This document shows positions 1-11,339 of a DNA stretch of 64,000 nucleotides, piece after piece (within the stretch, counting starts at the first letter, position 1; each line of letters opens with the position of its first letter). The stretch spans positions 310,001-374,000 of the forward strand of contig ML978167.1 in NCBI GenBank assembly GCA_010015745.1, read 5' to 3'. The notes under the pieces are model-generated. The model saw only the letters and a program-made list of their open reading frames with translations. It was not told the DNA's origin and ran no database searches. Source of the DNA: Setomelanomma holmii (taxonomy: Eukaryota > Ascomycota > Dothideomycetes > Pleosporales > Phaeosphaeriaceae). The translations under genes were made by a program, and so were the position numbers.

Positions 1-543
1 GTCCCGTCGCCCTTCGGCGCCTTCAAATCCTGCTTTCATTCCAAGATCGAAATTACACATCCAAGTTTTGCATTTGCGCATGGCTAGAAAGCGCGCCTTG
101 GCCCGATTCGTCACTTCCTGATGCGTTTTAGCGGCATCAAGTGCGGCGGTATTCGGTAAGGCGAGGTCAGTGTGAATGGCTCGTCTTATGGTGTTCGTGG
201 CGGATTCGGTTGGAAGGAAGATTGCGTAGCCAGAGAAGAAGTCATTAAGAATATCTCGATCTCTCTATTCATGTTTTTGTGAGGTTTCGGATTACGTAAC
301 TCTGGCATATGGGACCTCTTGGTTCTGCTTGTTAACGGAAATGCTTCCGTGTTGTGATCTTGACAGGTTCACCTTTCTATGATCTGTACTGCTTAAGCTC
401 CCTAGGGATCTCCATATTTGTTCTTCTCGGGAACGACTTCTTCGGCTTTGCTCAAGGCCTACTGAAGCTGCAGTGTGAAACTTAGACGTTTTCCTTTCTG
501 TTGAAGAACCGCAATACACTCCAGATCGTGATTCGACAGTCAT
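1..543 (-). CDS. Unknown protein, 3' part outside window
   Basis: A candidate two-exon gene that runs off the left edge. Exon 1 is 316..543 (ATG at 543, 76 codons, rich in Ser and Arg). A phase-0 intron, 265..315, would join it to an open frame of 88 codons that continues past base 1. The second exon reads like coding sequence (mixed charged and hydrophobic residues, for example RAIHTDLALPNTAALDAAKT) and has no stop up to the edge. The donor (GTCCCA) and the branch region are weak, so the junction is uncertain; the exons could belong to different transcripts. I do not recognise the family and assign no function. The next gene, at 752, is divergent, leaving about 200 bp for promoters. Confidence 0.38.
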
Positions 544-751
544 TGCTGTACCGCAAGAGACGTTGATGCCTACATGTCTTCCATAAACACCAAAACGAAG
601 TACGAAGCCTACTCACGACCTCTTACTTTCAGAACTACACCACCAACACATACAGTCCAAGCCCTCACTTCTCATCGTGCCCATTTTCCAAATTACCGGC
701 CGCCGCACCCAGTAACAGCAGGAAGAATGGACAAACACCTACTTCCTCCGC

Positions 752-1450
752 ATGGCATCTGCCCTCCAACTCCCACGCAGCCCATCTCCTCCCTCCCTCC
801 TCCCGCAGCTAACACCAGCCTTTGCCCTTGGCTGGTCCAAACTGCCCATCGAACTCAAGACACAAATCCTTCGCCATAGGTTGGTCAGTCCAATCGGTAT
901 CTCAAGCTCTCTGACATGGAAGTACATCACCAACACCATGCCCACGACCCGACACGTCACCCTGGCTGGTAGACTGCGCCGCCATCTCGCCATGGGTAAC
1001 GACATTGCAAGTCTGGCGAGAGAAGTGTATTACAAACACAACACATTCATCATAAGAACAAGCGGTGAAGGCCTACGGTATAGAGTCAGCTTACCACCCC
1101 GGTCCACCCGCTCGCTCATACGCAGCCTATGTATACAAGTTTATCTCTCGAGCAGTAACTGGGATGTGCTCCAACGCCTTGCTGCAGGCAAGTACGGCTT
1201 CGATGAGTTGCGGCATGTTACTGTGCATGTTCGGTGGCCACATCGACCGGATCCAACGTATATAGGATTGATGCCTGAGAAATGGCATCGGTGGGCTGCG
1301 ATTAGTTTTGCGTGCAGGGGGGAGGTGGTCTTTGAGAAGGACATGGCGAGGGAGAAGGAGGGGTTTGTAGATAGGTATTTGGAGGGCAAGGGGACGGATA
1401 GGGAGGACGTGGAGAGGTGGGTGAGGGGGATTGTGGGGTTTGGTGCATAG
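752..1450 (+). CDS. F-box-like hypothetical protein
   Basis: Single-exon gene of 232 codons. The opening part after a Pro/Ser-rich leader, LPIELKTQILRHRLV at about residues 32-46, resembles the LP.EL...I....L helix that begins fungal F-box-like domains. The rest is a mixed alpha/beta sequence with the pattern of the short 'F-box domain' hypotheticals common in Dothideomycetes, where the conserved part covers the N-terminal helix and a region ending in basic and aromatic residues. If it is an F-box protein, it would link a substrate to a Skp1-Cul1 ubiquitin ligase, but only the N-terminal motif supports this. The start is the first ATG of the open frame. An ATG-containing overlapping frame at 574..879 is a shadow. 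The 3' end becomes very G-rich, which is unusual beside its neighbours. Confidence 0.7.
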   Translation: MASALQLPRSPSPPSLLPQLTPAFALGWSKLPIELKTQILRHRLVSPIGISSSLTWKYITNTMPTTRHVTLAGRLRRHLAMGNDIASLAREVYYKHNTFIIRTSGEGLRYRVSLPPRSTRSLIRSLCIQVYLSSSNWDVLQRLAAGKYGFDELRHVTVHVRWPHRPDPTYIGLMPEKWHRWAAISFACRGEVVFEKDMAREKEGFVDRYLEGKGTDREDVERWVRGIVGFGA

Positions 1451-1716
1451 ATGTGGGATGATGGATTAGTATTGTTGGGTCTTTGTGAAGATGATTGGCT
1501 TGATACTACGTGAGATGAAAATCTTCCTTTCAAGGTTAGTGAATTTCCTGCTATGCTTCGGTATCTCATAAACACCCCTCAACGCCGCCGCTGATGGACA
1601 GTACAATCTCCTTCCTATATCTGCAAAACCATGCCTTCGTGTATACATAACCACGTCGAGTCGAAAAATGTACAATGAAATGCGCAAGAAGCAAGACAGA
1701 TCGCGCTGAAAAATCC

Positions 1717-2387
1717 TCACGAGTACTGATTCGAGTTGACTTGGCTCGCCATGACCATCATCCAGACCAGAAAGACAGTTCCGATGATCCAGAAGGCGAA
1801 AACAGCTTGCCAGCATTGACCTGTTATTCAGTCAGTATTTGTCCACGGTCACATCTTGTAGGCCTCAAACTCACAGATGTTTCTCTGCTGCAGGAACGCA
1901 AGAGTGTTCAGACTCGGCCCGCGAACCGCATCATTGAATACGTAGGTATTGCACTGATTGTTGATGTTCGGTCCGGCAAAAAGTTGTATCGCTGTGCCAA
2001 TAATGCCCGCGATGAACAGGACGAGTAGGATGAACGAGAGTAACATCATAGTGCCTGGGAGGAGTTTCCGTTGCGCGATAAAGACGATTTCGATGATGAT
2101 GAAGAGTATGGCGAGCGCGCCAACGGTGACGCCGTAGGGCATTATCCTGCAATCTGGTCAGTGTCTGTTGCGCAGTGATATACTGGGTGTGAACCAACGT
2201 ACCATGGCGTCCCTAGATCCATCGCGCTTTGTGTCGCCATGAACTGTGCGTTTACTCCTAAGATTGTGCCAGCTGTTGCGAGCATCACAATCGTCCAGAT
2301 GTTCAGTTGTAGATCCGGCCAATAGTACTTCTCCCGTACTACCACTGCCGACCCTACTACTGTCCCTGAATGTCCTGCGCGTGCCAT
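1717..2387 (-). CDS. Tetraspan membrane protein, MARVEL-like
   Basis: Three exons: 2203..2387, 1875..2146 and 1717..1820, giving 186 residues. Intron 1 has a GTACGT donor; intron 2 has a perfect GTGAGT donor, a CTGAC branch site and a CAG acceptor, and its use changes the C-terminus from a short readthrough to a fourth hydrophobic helix. Four membrane segments are visible, at about residues 28-50, 62-83, 90-115 and 155-178. Between the third and fourth is a loop with cysteines (NNQCN and NICQCW), typical of the fungal MARVEL-like four-helix family. Such proteins sit in the plasma membrane or vesicles and are thought to organise membrane domains; no enzyme function is implied. Splicing is convincing; the exact family is inferred from topology. 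Confidence 0.75.
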
Positions 2388-3350
2388 TGTGCGTGTCTCT
2401 ATATGTCTGCCTTACCGAGGCGTGGAGGTCAGACTGGCGTGCGAAGCGCGCTCGCGATGCGCCGAATCGAGGAAAGTGTGCGCGGAGGTACACGAATTGT
2501 TGTTGCGTGTAACCTACGTTTCTATGTCTCGGCACGACGTCCTTCGAGTCCCGACAGTAGACCTTTTTGCTCGAGAAGTCTGGTGCCGGTTACCCGTCGA
2601 ATGCGCGTTTAGACTTGGCGCAATTGTAATTGCCCTCCTTCATGCACAACCAGAATCTCCCAAGCTTTTTCCAGGGTAGGATTGAATCGAAATGGAACTA
2701 TCTCGAGTCCGCTTCCGCTGTAGCACGAACAGGAGCTGCGGGCACAAGCGTGTGACGTCTGTTGCGGTACGACGGTTAGATGTTTATCGCGGGGCAGGTG
2801 CGGAGGTCTCGGAGGTGGTGCGATGTGGTGGCGGAAGCAACGTTTGGTAGTGAGCGTGCGAGAGTAATTGGGAGATGTAGAAGCAGGGCAAGTGTAGTGG
2901 CGCAAGAAGTTTGGGGGTGGGTGCGGAAAGCCTGATGTGGACGGCTTGAAGTTCCGCGGCGCACCGCAATCACGATGGCTGGGCAGAGGCTGGAAACAGC
3001 GTGGTTGGCCGAGGCAACGACACCAACATCAGAGGACCACCTAAGATATTTTCACGATGACGAGTCGTTGCTTCACACTTTCTTGCACATATATTGGCGA
3101 CACTGTAAAGTATCGGGGCATGTTAGAGACGAGATGCGCATAGCAATTACCTGACCTAGGAAGAGGTTTGACTGAGCTTGGTTCATATGATATCCTCATT
3201 CCGGCTCCTATCCTATCTCAAGATGCCGCGGGAAATGCAACGCCATGGCGTGGGACATGCATTTACAAAGTAAGCCATGCCTTTTCCCCCCTATGGCAGC
3301 TTTGCTTTTGTCTTATACGCCATACGATGCAACTAAACCATCCGGATCAC
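2388..3350. other. Intergenic, no gene seen
   Basis: About 0.96 kb between the tetraspan gene (5' end at 2387) and the 3' end of the threonyl-tRNA synthetase. It should hold the promoter of the tetraspan gene. Open frames here lack coding character and splice logic. No repeat or RNA gene was recognised. Confidence 0.5.
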
Positions 3351-5837
3351 TCAAACAGTGTTCTCAATCCTCCTCTCATCCCTCAGCGCCACGAGCTTCT
3401 TGACTGCCTCATCTAATGGCACGATCTCACCACGTTGTTGTGTAGCTTGATCGTCACGGTTCCTCCAGTTGACTGCTCTCGCTTTCTGCTCCTCAGCACC
3501 TACGACCATGATGAAATTATACAAAGACAATTGCGCGGTGCGGATCTTCTTCTGCATCGTGTTGCCGCTGATGTCGATATCAGCGTGCAAGCGGTGCTTG
3601 CGGAGCTCGGCCTGAACCTCCTTGACGTAGTCGTTTGCGGAGGGCATGACGGGGATGACCATGACTTGGCGTGGAGAAAGCCAGAAGGGCCAGCGGCCGG
3701 CGAAGTGCTCGGTGAGAATACTAGGCCATTGTTAGTGATGCGTCTGTGGTGAAATAGTGTAAATGACTTACGCAATGAATCGTTCGAAGGAGCCGTAGAT
3801 GGCACGGTGAATCATGACGGGGCGAGCATAGCCTGGCTGTGGTGGTTGGATCTTCTTTGGGATGTTGACATCGTGGCCCTCGAGCTGCGCCTTCTTTTGG
3901 TCGATATGACCACCCTCCTTTGGTTGCTCCTCCTTGACCTTCTCCTCTTTAGGCTTGGCGGCGGCGACTTCTGAAGTCATGTACTCGAGTTCGAACTGGT
4001 TGGGTAACTGGAAGTCCAACTGGATTGTGGCGCACTGGAATTCTCGCTTGAGGGCGTCCGAGATGGTGATATCGATCTTTGGTCCGTAGAAGGCACCATC
4101 TCCAGGGTTCAACTCCCAGGCTCCGCCGCCCTCAGCCGTAAATTGATCGAGAGCTTCCGTCAACTTTGCTTCCGCCTTGTTCCAGGTCTCGATCTCGCCC
4201 AAGAAGCCTTCTGGGCGGGTGCTGAGCTTCAGCTTGAAAGTGAACCCAAACTTGCCGTATACAGCTCGGAGGAAGTCGAAGAGCCCCGAGATCTCCTCGG
4301 TGATCTGGTCCTGGGTACAAAAAATGTGAGTGTCGTCCTGCTGGAATCTGCGCACGCGGGTAAGGCCAGTCAGTGCGCCACTGGCTTCGTTTCGATGGAG
4401 GATACCGAAATCAGCCATCCGGATTGGCAATTCTCGGTAGCTCCGCTCACGATGCTTGAAGATCAGGCAATGTCCTGGGCAGTTCATGGGTTTGAGAGCC
4501 CACTTGGCCTTCTCCACATCGAACGTGAACATGTCTTCGTGGTAATGTTGCCAATGACCCGAGATCTTCCACAGCGCAGAGTCGTACATGTTCGGCGAAC
4601 CGACTTCCTGATAGCCACGGTTCCAGTATTCTTCTCGCAAGAACGCTTGCAGCGTGTTGTAGATAATCTGACCGTGAGGCAAAAAGAAACATGAGCCTGG
4701 GCTGAATTCGTGGAAGAAAAATAGCTCTTGCTCCTTTCCGATCTTGCGGTGGTCGCGCTTCGCTGCCTCCTCGAGAAATTTGAGATGTGCTTGCATTGCG
4801 TCCTTGTCTGGAAAGGAGACACCATAGATACGCTGCAAGCTATCGTTGTTCGCGTCTCCTAAGAAATACGATGCAGAGTTCTTCATGACCTTGAACTGCT
4901 TTATTCTTCCGGTATGTGGAACGTGTGGTCCTCGACAGAGGTCAATGAGTGGTCCATTTCGGTACACGGTGGTGGAGGTGCCGTCTGGGATTTTGTCTTT
5001 TATGATGTGCTGCTTGTAAGGGTTCGCCTTGAACATCTCAAGCAAGTCCTCCTTGGACAGTGTCAATCGCTGGAAGACCTGCTTCTCTTTGACGATGCTG
5101 TTGACGATAGTCTCAAGTGGCTTGTAGTCCGAATGCTCCACCGCGGCCTTCTCAGGCAAGGCCATCTCGTAGTAAAAGCCATCCTCGATTGGAGGGCCAA
5201 TGCAAAGTTCGCAACCGAAACGACGTTCTGAAGCCTCTCCCAGAATGTGTGCGCTCGAGTGCCAGAACACTTTCTTGCCTTCTGGATCTTCGAAGGGCAG
5301 AAGTTCCAGCCTGCAGCTCTTCTCCAATGGTCGTTCAAGATCCCATAGTGTCTCCTCTGGTGTACCCTTATCGAGACGTGCGATGACGGTGCGTTCGAAC
5401 AGGCTCTTGCTGATGTTGCGTGCGATGTCTGCGGGGCTGGTGACCCATGATTGTCCTTCGATGAGCTTGCCATCTCCGAGAGTGATGGTAATAGGTTCTG
5501 TTGAAGGATTGGCATGTCAGTGGCTGCAAGACATTGCGGTCCCAAGGGAGCGTACCACGAGGCTTCTGGGCGATTTCCTCGTCATATTTCGCCTTAAGCT
5601 TCTCACTACACGTTGTTAGTATGACAACCGGTATTCGAGAGTGCTGACTTACAAGATCTGTATGCGGTGGTCGATATATGCTGGAACGGGTTCGAGCATG
5701 AGTGGTCGACCATCACCGTCTCCTCCCTTGGCCTTCTTCTCCTTCTTTGGCTTTGGGGCTTTCTGTTCAGCTGATACCGCAAGGTTCTTTACACCTTCAA
5801 CCGCCTGATTGACGGCATCTTTCACCGCTTCCGTCAT
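3351..5837 (-). CDS. THS1: Threonyl-tRNA synthetase, cytoplasmic
   Basis: Charges tRNA-Thr with threonine in the cytosol. Four exons: 5653..5837, 5556..5605, 3772..5497 and 3351..3720 (776 residues; yeast Ths1 is 734). The domain order is complete: a Lys-rich N-terminal extension, a TGS domain at about 79-140, the editing domain with HSSAH and CRGPH metal/catalytic motifs, the class II core with MNCPGHC (zinc Cys), the motif 2 region (RMADFGILHRNE) and PVMIHRAIYGSFER (motif 3/zinc His), then the anticodon-binding domain encoded mostly by the last exon. Each splice junction restores the expected sequence. An oddity is a charged insertion of about 45 residues rich in Lys, Glu and Pro between the core strand ending YMTSEVAAA and the PVMIHRA motif. 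No mitochondrial presequence is obvious. It is divergent from GAR1 with 388 bp between start codons. Confidence 0.97.
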
Positions 5838-6225
5838 GTTTGCTGTTGCTTGTCGAGTCGGAAGCGGGGAGTGTCAATATATGATACAACTCTGAGTCAA
5901 GTTCACGTCTGACTCAAGCACGGGGTAATTGTGCCTCGCACAATGGTGACACAGCAATCTCAGGAACCGGAGTGACTCTGGTCTTGTATCGAATCAATCG
6001 CGGAGCTGTTGCAGCATCAATGGGTCTACAATTTTGGATACCTGCGCGCGCGACAGCCCACTATGGTCTTGGCAGGTGCATTTGGTGGGGTTCGCCGCAG
6101 ACGGGGCCATCGGCGAAACGTGGCACCGATTGGCCGCATTTTGCAACTCGAAGATTTCTTCGCGAACTTTAGCTACGAGCCCGCCGAACGTCGCATACCG
6201 ATTGCACAACACTCATTGCAAAATC
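5838..6225. promoter_or_regulatory. Shared divergent promoter THS1/GAR1
   Basis: The 388 bp between the two start codons must carry the promoters and 5' UTRs of both the threonyl-tRNA synthetase and GAR1. Both products serve protein synthesis (tRNA charging and rRNA pseudouridylation), so co-regulation is plausible. No clear TATA box was identified; the arrangement itself is the evidence. Confidence 0.55.
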
Positions 6226-7028
6226 ATGTCATTTCGCGGCACACCTCGCGGAGGTCGAGGAGGTAGTTTTGGAGGTGGAAGGGGCGGTTTCACTCCACGT
6301 GGAGGTGCGCTTCTCCTGTGCGAAGCTCTGCTGCAGCTATAGCTAACCCTTGGGCAGGACGTGGTGGTTTCGGCGGTGCTTCGTCTTTCGGACCCCCAGA
6401 TCAAGTCTTCGGTATGTACGCTGTGTCCGAAGTCCTGATATTGCGCTAATGAGCTGCAGAAATGGGCAAGTTCGTGCACGATGTTGAGAACGAAATGTTC
6501 TGCGAATCGATCAACACCAAGATTCCCTACTTCAACGCGCCCATCTACCTCGAGAACAAGGTGCGCACGATGGTTTTCTCTTCGCGAATTTCACGAAGGC
6601 TGACAGAGCTACAGACGCCAATTGGCAAAGTCGACGAGATCCTCGGCCCGTTGAACCAGGTTTTCTTTACCATCAAACCACAAGAAGGCATCCAAGCGAA
6701 GTCATTCAAGGCTGGCGATAAGTTCTACATCGGCGGTGACAAGCTCCTACCCCTCGATCGATTCCTACCGAAGCCCAAGCCACCTCCAGGTGCCGCCAAA
6801 GTGAGAAAGCCAGCTGGTCGTGGAGGACGAGGCGGATTTGGCGATCGCGGTGGCCGTGGCCGAGGTACGCCTCGAGGAAGAGGTGGCTTCGGCGACCGTG
6901 GCGGACGTGGAGGATCAAGAGGAGGGTTTAGCCGCGGTGGAGGCGGTGGCTTCTCAAGAGGCGGAGGCAGTGGTGGCTTCTCACGAGGCGGTCGCGGAGG
7001 CGGAGGCCGTGGACGAGGAGGCTACTAG
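6226..7028 (+). CDS. GAR1: H/ACA snoRNP protein Gar1
   Basis: Core component of box H/ACA ribonucleoproteins, which guide pseudouridylation and processing of rRNA in the nucleolus together with Cbf5, Nhp2 and Nop10. Three exons: 6226..6304, 6358..6411 and 6460..7028 (233 residues). The introns have GTGCGC and GTATGT donors and join in frame to a continuous protein. The sequence is an N-terminal glycine/arginine-rich stretch, a central Gar1/Naf1 beta-barrel (about residues 45-130, including KIPYFNAPIYLENK and GKVDEILGPLNQVFFTIK), and a long C-terminal RGG domain to the stop. Length and flanking RGG arms match the fungal family. The start is the first ATG and yields the N-terminal RGG arm. Confidence 0.95.
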
Positions 7029-7763
7029 ACGTATGCGCGAGTCCACTTGGAGCTCTTGGGTGCTTGCGTTTTCGAGTGGTTCGAGGCCGATGATACTTCC
7101 TTGTAGAGACGCATCTTGGGATCTCACATGATGACCAGCTGATACCACGATCATCTTGCAATGGCGTTTGGAGTTACAACGGGGCTCATGTAAAAGGGCC
7201 TAAACATATAGCGCCGTGTTGAGATATGTATGGCTGGGGTCCGGGATCTTGTTCATATTTCAATTACTGTTTCGACATCGAGATACGTGCCGCTTGGATG
7301 TGCTTAAAGGTCCAATTCAGCATGTTGCTTCCGCCATTATCTCACGAAGGTGCTCCTTTGCATTGCATGTCTCTCTTCCAATCTCACAGATACGGCAACG
7401 CAAATCGCGCGAATCTCACATCTACCGAAACCTCTTCTAGAACACAGCAACCAAAACAAGTAATCCACAGGAGAAACCTTGTCGCAGCTGCATGCAAAAT
7501 GCTGATCTGGGCAAATCACATGGGCGGTCTGCGGCTGTGGCTGGGAGCTCTAGAAGGATGACGCACGAGTTCTCGCCAAACTTGAACAAACCACAGCTGC
7601 ACGTCACTGCCATCCGTGACATAACAACAAGCACACCCACGCCGCTTGCTCAAACCTGGACGCTTAAGACTTTTCCATACTTTGTCTACATTCCTAAAAC
7701 ACACCCTGCCGAGAATCTTGGCCTGTTAGTTGTCCTGCACACCCAGCTGTCACACTAGGCAGC
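7029..7763. other. Intergenic, no gene seen
   Basis: About 0.73 kb between the end of GAR1 and the start of the phosphatidylserine synthase. It should hold the GAR1 3' UTR and the promoter of the next gene. I saw no coding, RNA or repeat signal. Confidence 0.5.
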
Positions 7764-8682
7764 ATGTCGAGAAGAAATGGCACTCCGCAAGGGCCGAAGG
7801 ACGCGATGCCTCCGGCCAAAGATCTTAGTGAGTGCTACAGACTCGAGAAATTAGTCGACATCCACTGACTGGTTGCAGCGCAAGACAAACAAGTCCGCCT
7901 CCTTAGCCAGGAAGCCGGTCACTTCTCCCTTGTTCGCGCGCTACATCTAGCAGACTTCATCACGGAGTTGAATGGTATACAAGGACCTTATTATATTAAA
8001 GCTATTCTGGACATGCGCTGATTCATTCAACAGGCTTTTGTGGCGTCATGTCTGTGTTCTCTTCCCTGCGCTATTGCATACAAGACGATCCACACAACCA
8101 CACGAATCTTTACCTTGCGCTGGGTTTTGTTCCACTTGGACTATTCTTTGACTTCATGGACGGCAAGGTCGCAAGGTGGAGGAAGAAGGCTAGTCTTATG
8201 GGACAGGAGTTGGACTCGCTCGCAGATCTGGTAAGAATCCTTCCGCAGGCATGAAGGCTTTGCATGCACCATCGCATGCACATAGAAGGACACAACTGAA
8301 ATGGCATGTCTAGATCTCCTTTGGTGTCGGCCCTGCAGCCGCCGCTTTCAGTCTCGGACTCCGCACACCTCTCGATCACCTCCTGCTCACCTTCTTCGTC
8401 CTCTGCGGTCTGACACGTCTCGCTCGCTTCAACGTCACCGTCGCCATGGTACCGAAAGATGAGACTGGCAAGTCCAAGTACTTCGAGGGTACGCCGATTC
8501 CCATGTCTTTGATCTTGGTACAAGTCATGGCATATTGGGTGTACAAGGGCTGGACGTTGGCACAAATACCGATGGGCTTATGGTTAGAGGGCACAGTGTT
8601 TGAGTTCCATCCGGTCGTGGCTATGTTTGTGCTGCATGGATGTCTGATGGTCAGCAAGACCATCCATATTCCTAAGCCGTAG
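7764..8682 (+). CDS. CHO1: CDP-diacylglycerol-serine O-phosphatidyltransferase
   Basis: Makes phosphatidylserine from CDP-diacylglycerol and serine in the endoplasmic reticulum, the first step toward phosphatidylethanolamine and phosphatidylcholine. Four exons: 7764..7827, 7879..7974, 8034..8230 and 8314..8682 (241 residues). The CDP-alcohol phosphotransferase signature D-G-x2-A-R-x8-G-x3-D-x3-D is complete across DGKVARWRKK...GQELDSLAD, just before the third intron. FSLVRALHLADFITELNGFCGVMS matches the N-terminal part of fungal Pss1/Cho1 proteins, and several hydrophobic segments follow. The protein is slightly shorter than yeast Cho1 (276), mainly at the N-terminus. All introns are GT-AG and restore frame. 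Confidence 0.95.
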
Positions 8683-9330
8683 GAGCATCATGGACGTAGG
8701 AGAAGCTCTAGGCTATCGGGATTGGAAGTTGCAGAAGAAAAGGAGTGGAGACGTGTTGGAAATCCCTTGGCCTCTGCCAGATATCTTCAATGCTTTCCTT
8801 GGGAGGCTGAGAAAAAAAATGAAGTATCATCAAGTCATGACTTTATATTTGCCTTAATCTTAACTCGCGAAGCTTCGTTGTCAAATCGTTTTAAAGATCC
8901 TCCGTTTCGTCATGCGCGCTATTTTGGCTTGCTCACAGGATACCCTGCATCGCTACGTCCTTAGCAAGCATCTCACCTCAACACCACAACCTTACTTCAG
9001 TCTATCGTTTCCCTCCTGCGCCGCAGTCACTATCTCCAACCTCAATAATTGCTCTAATCGATCCTTCGCTCCTCACTCTAGCGCCATGTCTGCATGTGAA
9101 GTTTAGCCTGATGTTCGAGTGCCGCGCCACTGCAGGCTGAGCCACAAACAATCCGGAAATGGAACATGACAACACATGATCGCCCTTCGGAGCCTTGTCG
9201 TTTCCCGACTGTGCAATGGTCTTTCGAAAGACTTCAGTGTGGACTTGGTAGCTGTACTGGACAACCATCATCGCTACAACGGAGCTAAAGAGCTTCCCCG
9301 CAAGGCCGAGGGGGTTCCTTCCCTCCGGCG
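8683..9330. other. Intergenic, no gene seen
   Basis: About 0.65 kb between the phosphatidylserine synthase gene and the HET pseudogene. No feature was recognised apart from an A-run near 8810. Confidence 0.45.
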
Positions 9331-11339
9331 ATGGATCCAGCGCTAGGCAACACTCCCACTTTAGGGCGGAACCTGAACAGTGAATCTGAACAAGACCATA
9401 TAAACTGGACGACGGCAGACTTTTGCACAGAATGTGCCTCAGTCAAGCTTGAGTATTTCGCAGAAAAGCATAGTAAATTTAGGTCCGATCGTACCTCCAC
9501 CAGGACATGGGCGAAGATTAAGCTGCATAAATCATGTTCCTTATGCCATTTCTTCCGGTCAAGTCTATGGTCAGACGAAAACACCTCAGCACGGATGGTC
9601 TCGATTCACATTCGAAGTGTCTCTTTGCACGAGAAAGGCCTTTCTATATCAACAACCATCTGAGCTGAGAGCCGGCATGCACGCCTTTATATCCTAGGAC
9701 AGGATTCTTTCGAATATTCCCTGCACAGTGTGCAACGCCCGTCTACTCCTGGAGTCGACTTCGGGATGATCAGGAGTTGGCTCGATGCTTGTCACCTTAC
9801 ACATCAAGGGTCTTGTGAGCTTCCTGCCCAGTCGCTGGCACTCAACCAAAACACAGTCGCCGTTCGGGTAATCGACTGTAACGCGCACGCCATTGTATCG
9901 GCTGTTATAACTTGTAAATATGCTGCGTTGAGCTGTGTTTGGGGCCCTGAGTGTGCGTCCAAAGAGTCTGTGTACCCAAGAACCGTCCAGGATGCAATGG
10001 AAGTGGTGCTTCAGCTGGCCTCCAATACCTGTGGGTGGACAGGTACTGTATCGACCAGTCGAAGGTAGACGGAATGCATTCACAGCTAGCTATGTTGGAT
10101 CGGATCTATGAGTCAGCCTATCTCACGATTGTCGCTGCGGCCGGCTCTGCAACGTACGGATTGCCTGGCGTTACGACAACTCGTTGAGCCCCTCTACCAC
10201 AATTCATAATTCAAAATCGATGGGGAAACACGGATCTCAAATCTTTGAGACTCTGCTGCTGTGGAAAGGTCCTTTTGGTCATCTCAAGCATGGACATATC
10301 AGGAAGGTCTGTGTTCACGACGCAAGCTCATTTTCACAAAGGAACAGGTCATACTCAACTGCAACACCAACCGTCTTTGTGAGCTTACTTGTGAACATAT
10401 ACGCCAGGCACCAGAAGCTGGTTCGAATCATCCTAATAGTATAGAAGCGCCACGGGTACAGCTCAAGGCCTTGGACCAACCTCTCGTTCATCACATCGAG
10501 ACGTATACGATACGGCAGTTGTCGTACCAAAGCGATGTCCTGAACGCCATGCGGGGTATCTTGGAGAGATATTCTCGCTTAGACGATTCAGTCAACGAAT
10601 GCTGGGGCATACCGATTGCGGGCACGGCGTGCCCCCTACGCCATCGAGTGAGCAGCGAAAGTGAGCACGACTCAGGGCGCCTTGCTCTAAGTTCTGATGC
10701 TGCGTTTGCATCTGGTCTCCTATGGCTGCCCCGGGGCAACTTGAACGCCACCTGACGAGATGGTTTCCCAAGCTGGTCATGGGCTGGTTGGCAAACGCAT
10801 GTCTTCTGGGCAACTTGAACGACCTTGATCCCGCTTGGGTCAAAATCCAGGTAATACGAAATGATAACACGGGACACGTCGTTGCAGACTTGATTTTGCA
10901 AAGGGAGAATAGCCGGAGCCATGGTGATCATGCTCCGATACTGCGGATTGAGGCGGATATTCTTTCTCTTCGCTTTTGTGTTATGAAAGGTGGGCTCTTT
11001 CGCGTCAGACGTAACATCCTTCCGTCTAGGCTTCTCACCTGGCTGTTCCGCCCTGACATGCAAATATGAAAGGGGGACGAGATATGGCATACGTTGCATA
11101 AAGAGGTCGTCGACACTTTCAGACTCGACGAACGCTTCGCTTTGGTAGTGTGGGGACCTGGCGAGGTGAGGGAGAGAATCGGTATAATGGCACTATACGG
11201 GACAGGCAAAGACACCGGCATTGGCGAACTCTCGGACAGGAGCATGGAGTTCTCCAGGATCTACCGCGGCACAATCGAGAAGAAGAACGATATCATAAAC
11301 TATTTCACGCCGCTAAAGGGAAGCATTCTCGTAGGGTGA
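9331..11339 (+). pseudogene. Broken HET-domain gene
   Basis: Remnant of a heterokaryon-incompatibility (HET) protein, a family whose members trigger cell death after fusion of unlike individuals. Recognisable pieces in order: an N-terminal Cys-rich part (DFCTECASVKLEYF, CSLCHFF) in frame 1; the start of the HET domain (YAALSCVWG, TVQDAMEVVLQL) in the same frame beyond a TGA at 9661; LQYLWVDRYCIDQ and IYESAYLTIVAAAG in another frame; WSSQAWTYQEGL with RRKLIFTKEQV back in frame 1; then FPSWSWAGW beyond a TGA at 10753, and a weak C-terminal piece (RERIGIMAL) near 11150-11190. The shift near 10030 fits a single-base deletion inside the codon before LQYLW. No splicing pattern repairs these breaks. 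Several TGA stops sit where Arg (CGA) would be expected, which would suit C-to-T repeat-induced mutation, but this is inference. Confidence 0.82.
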
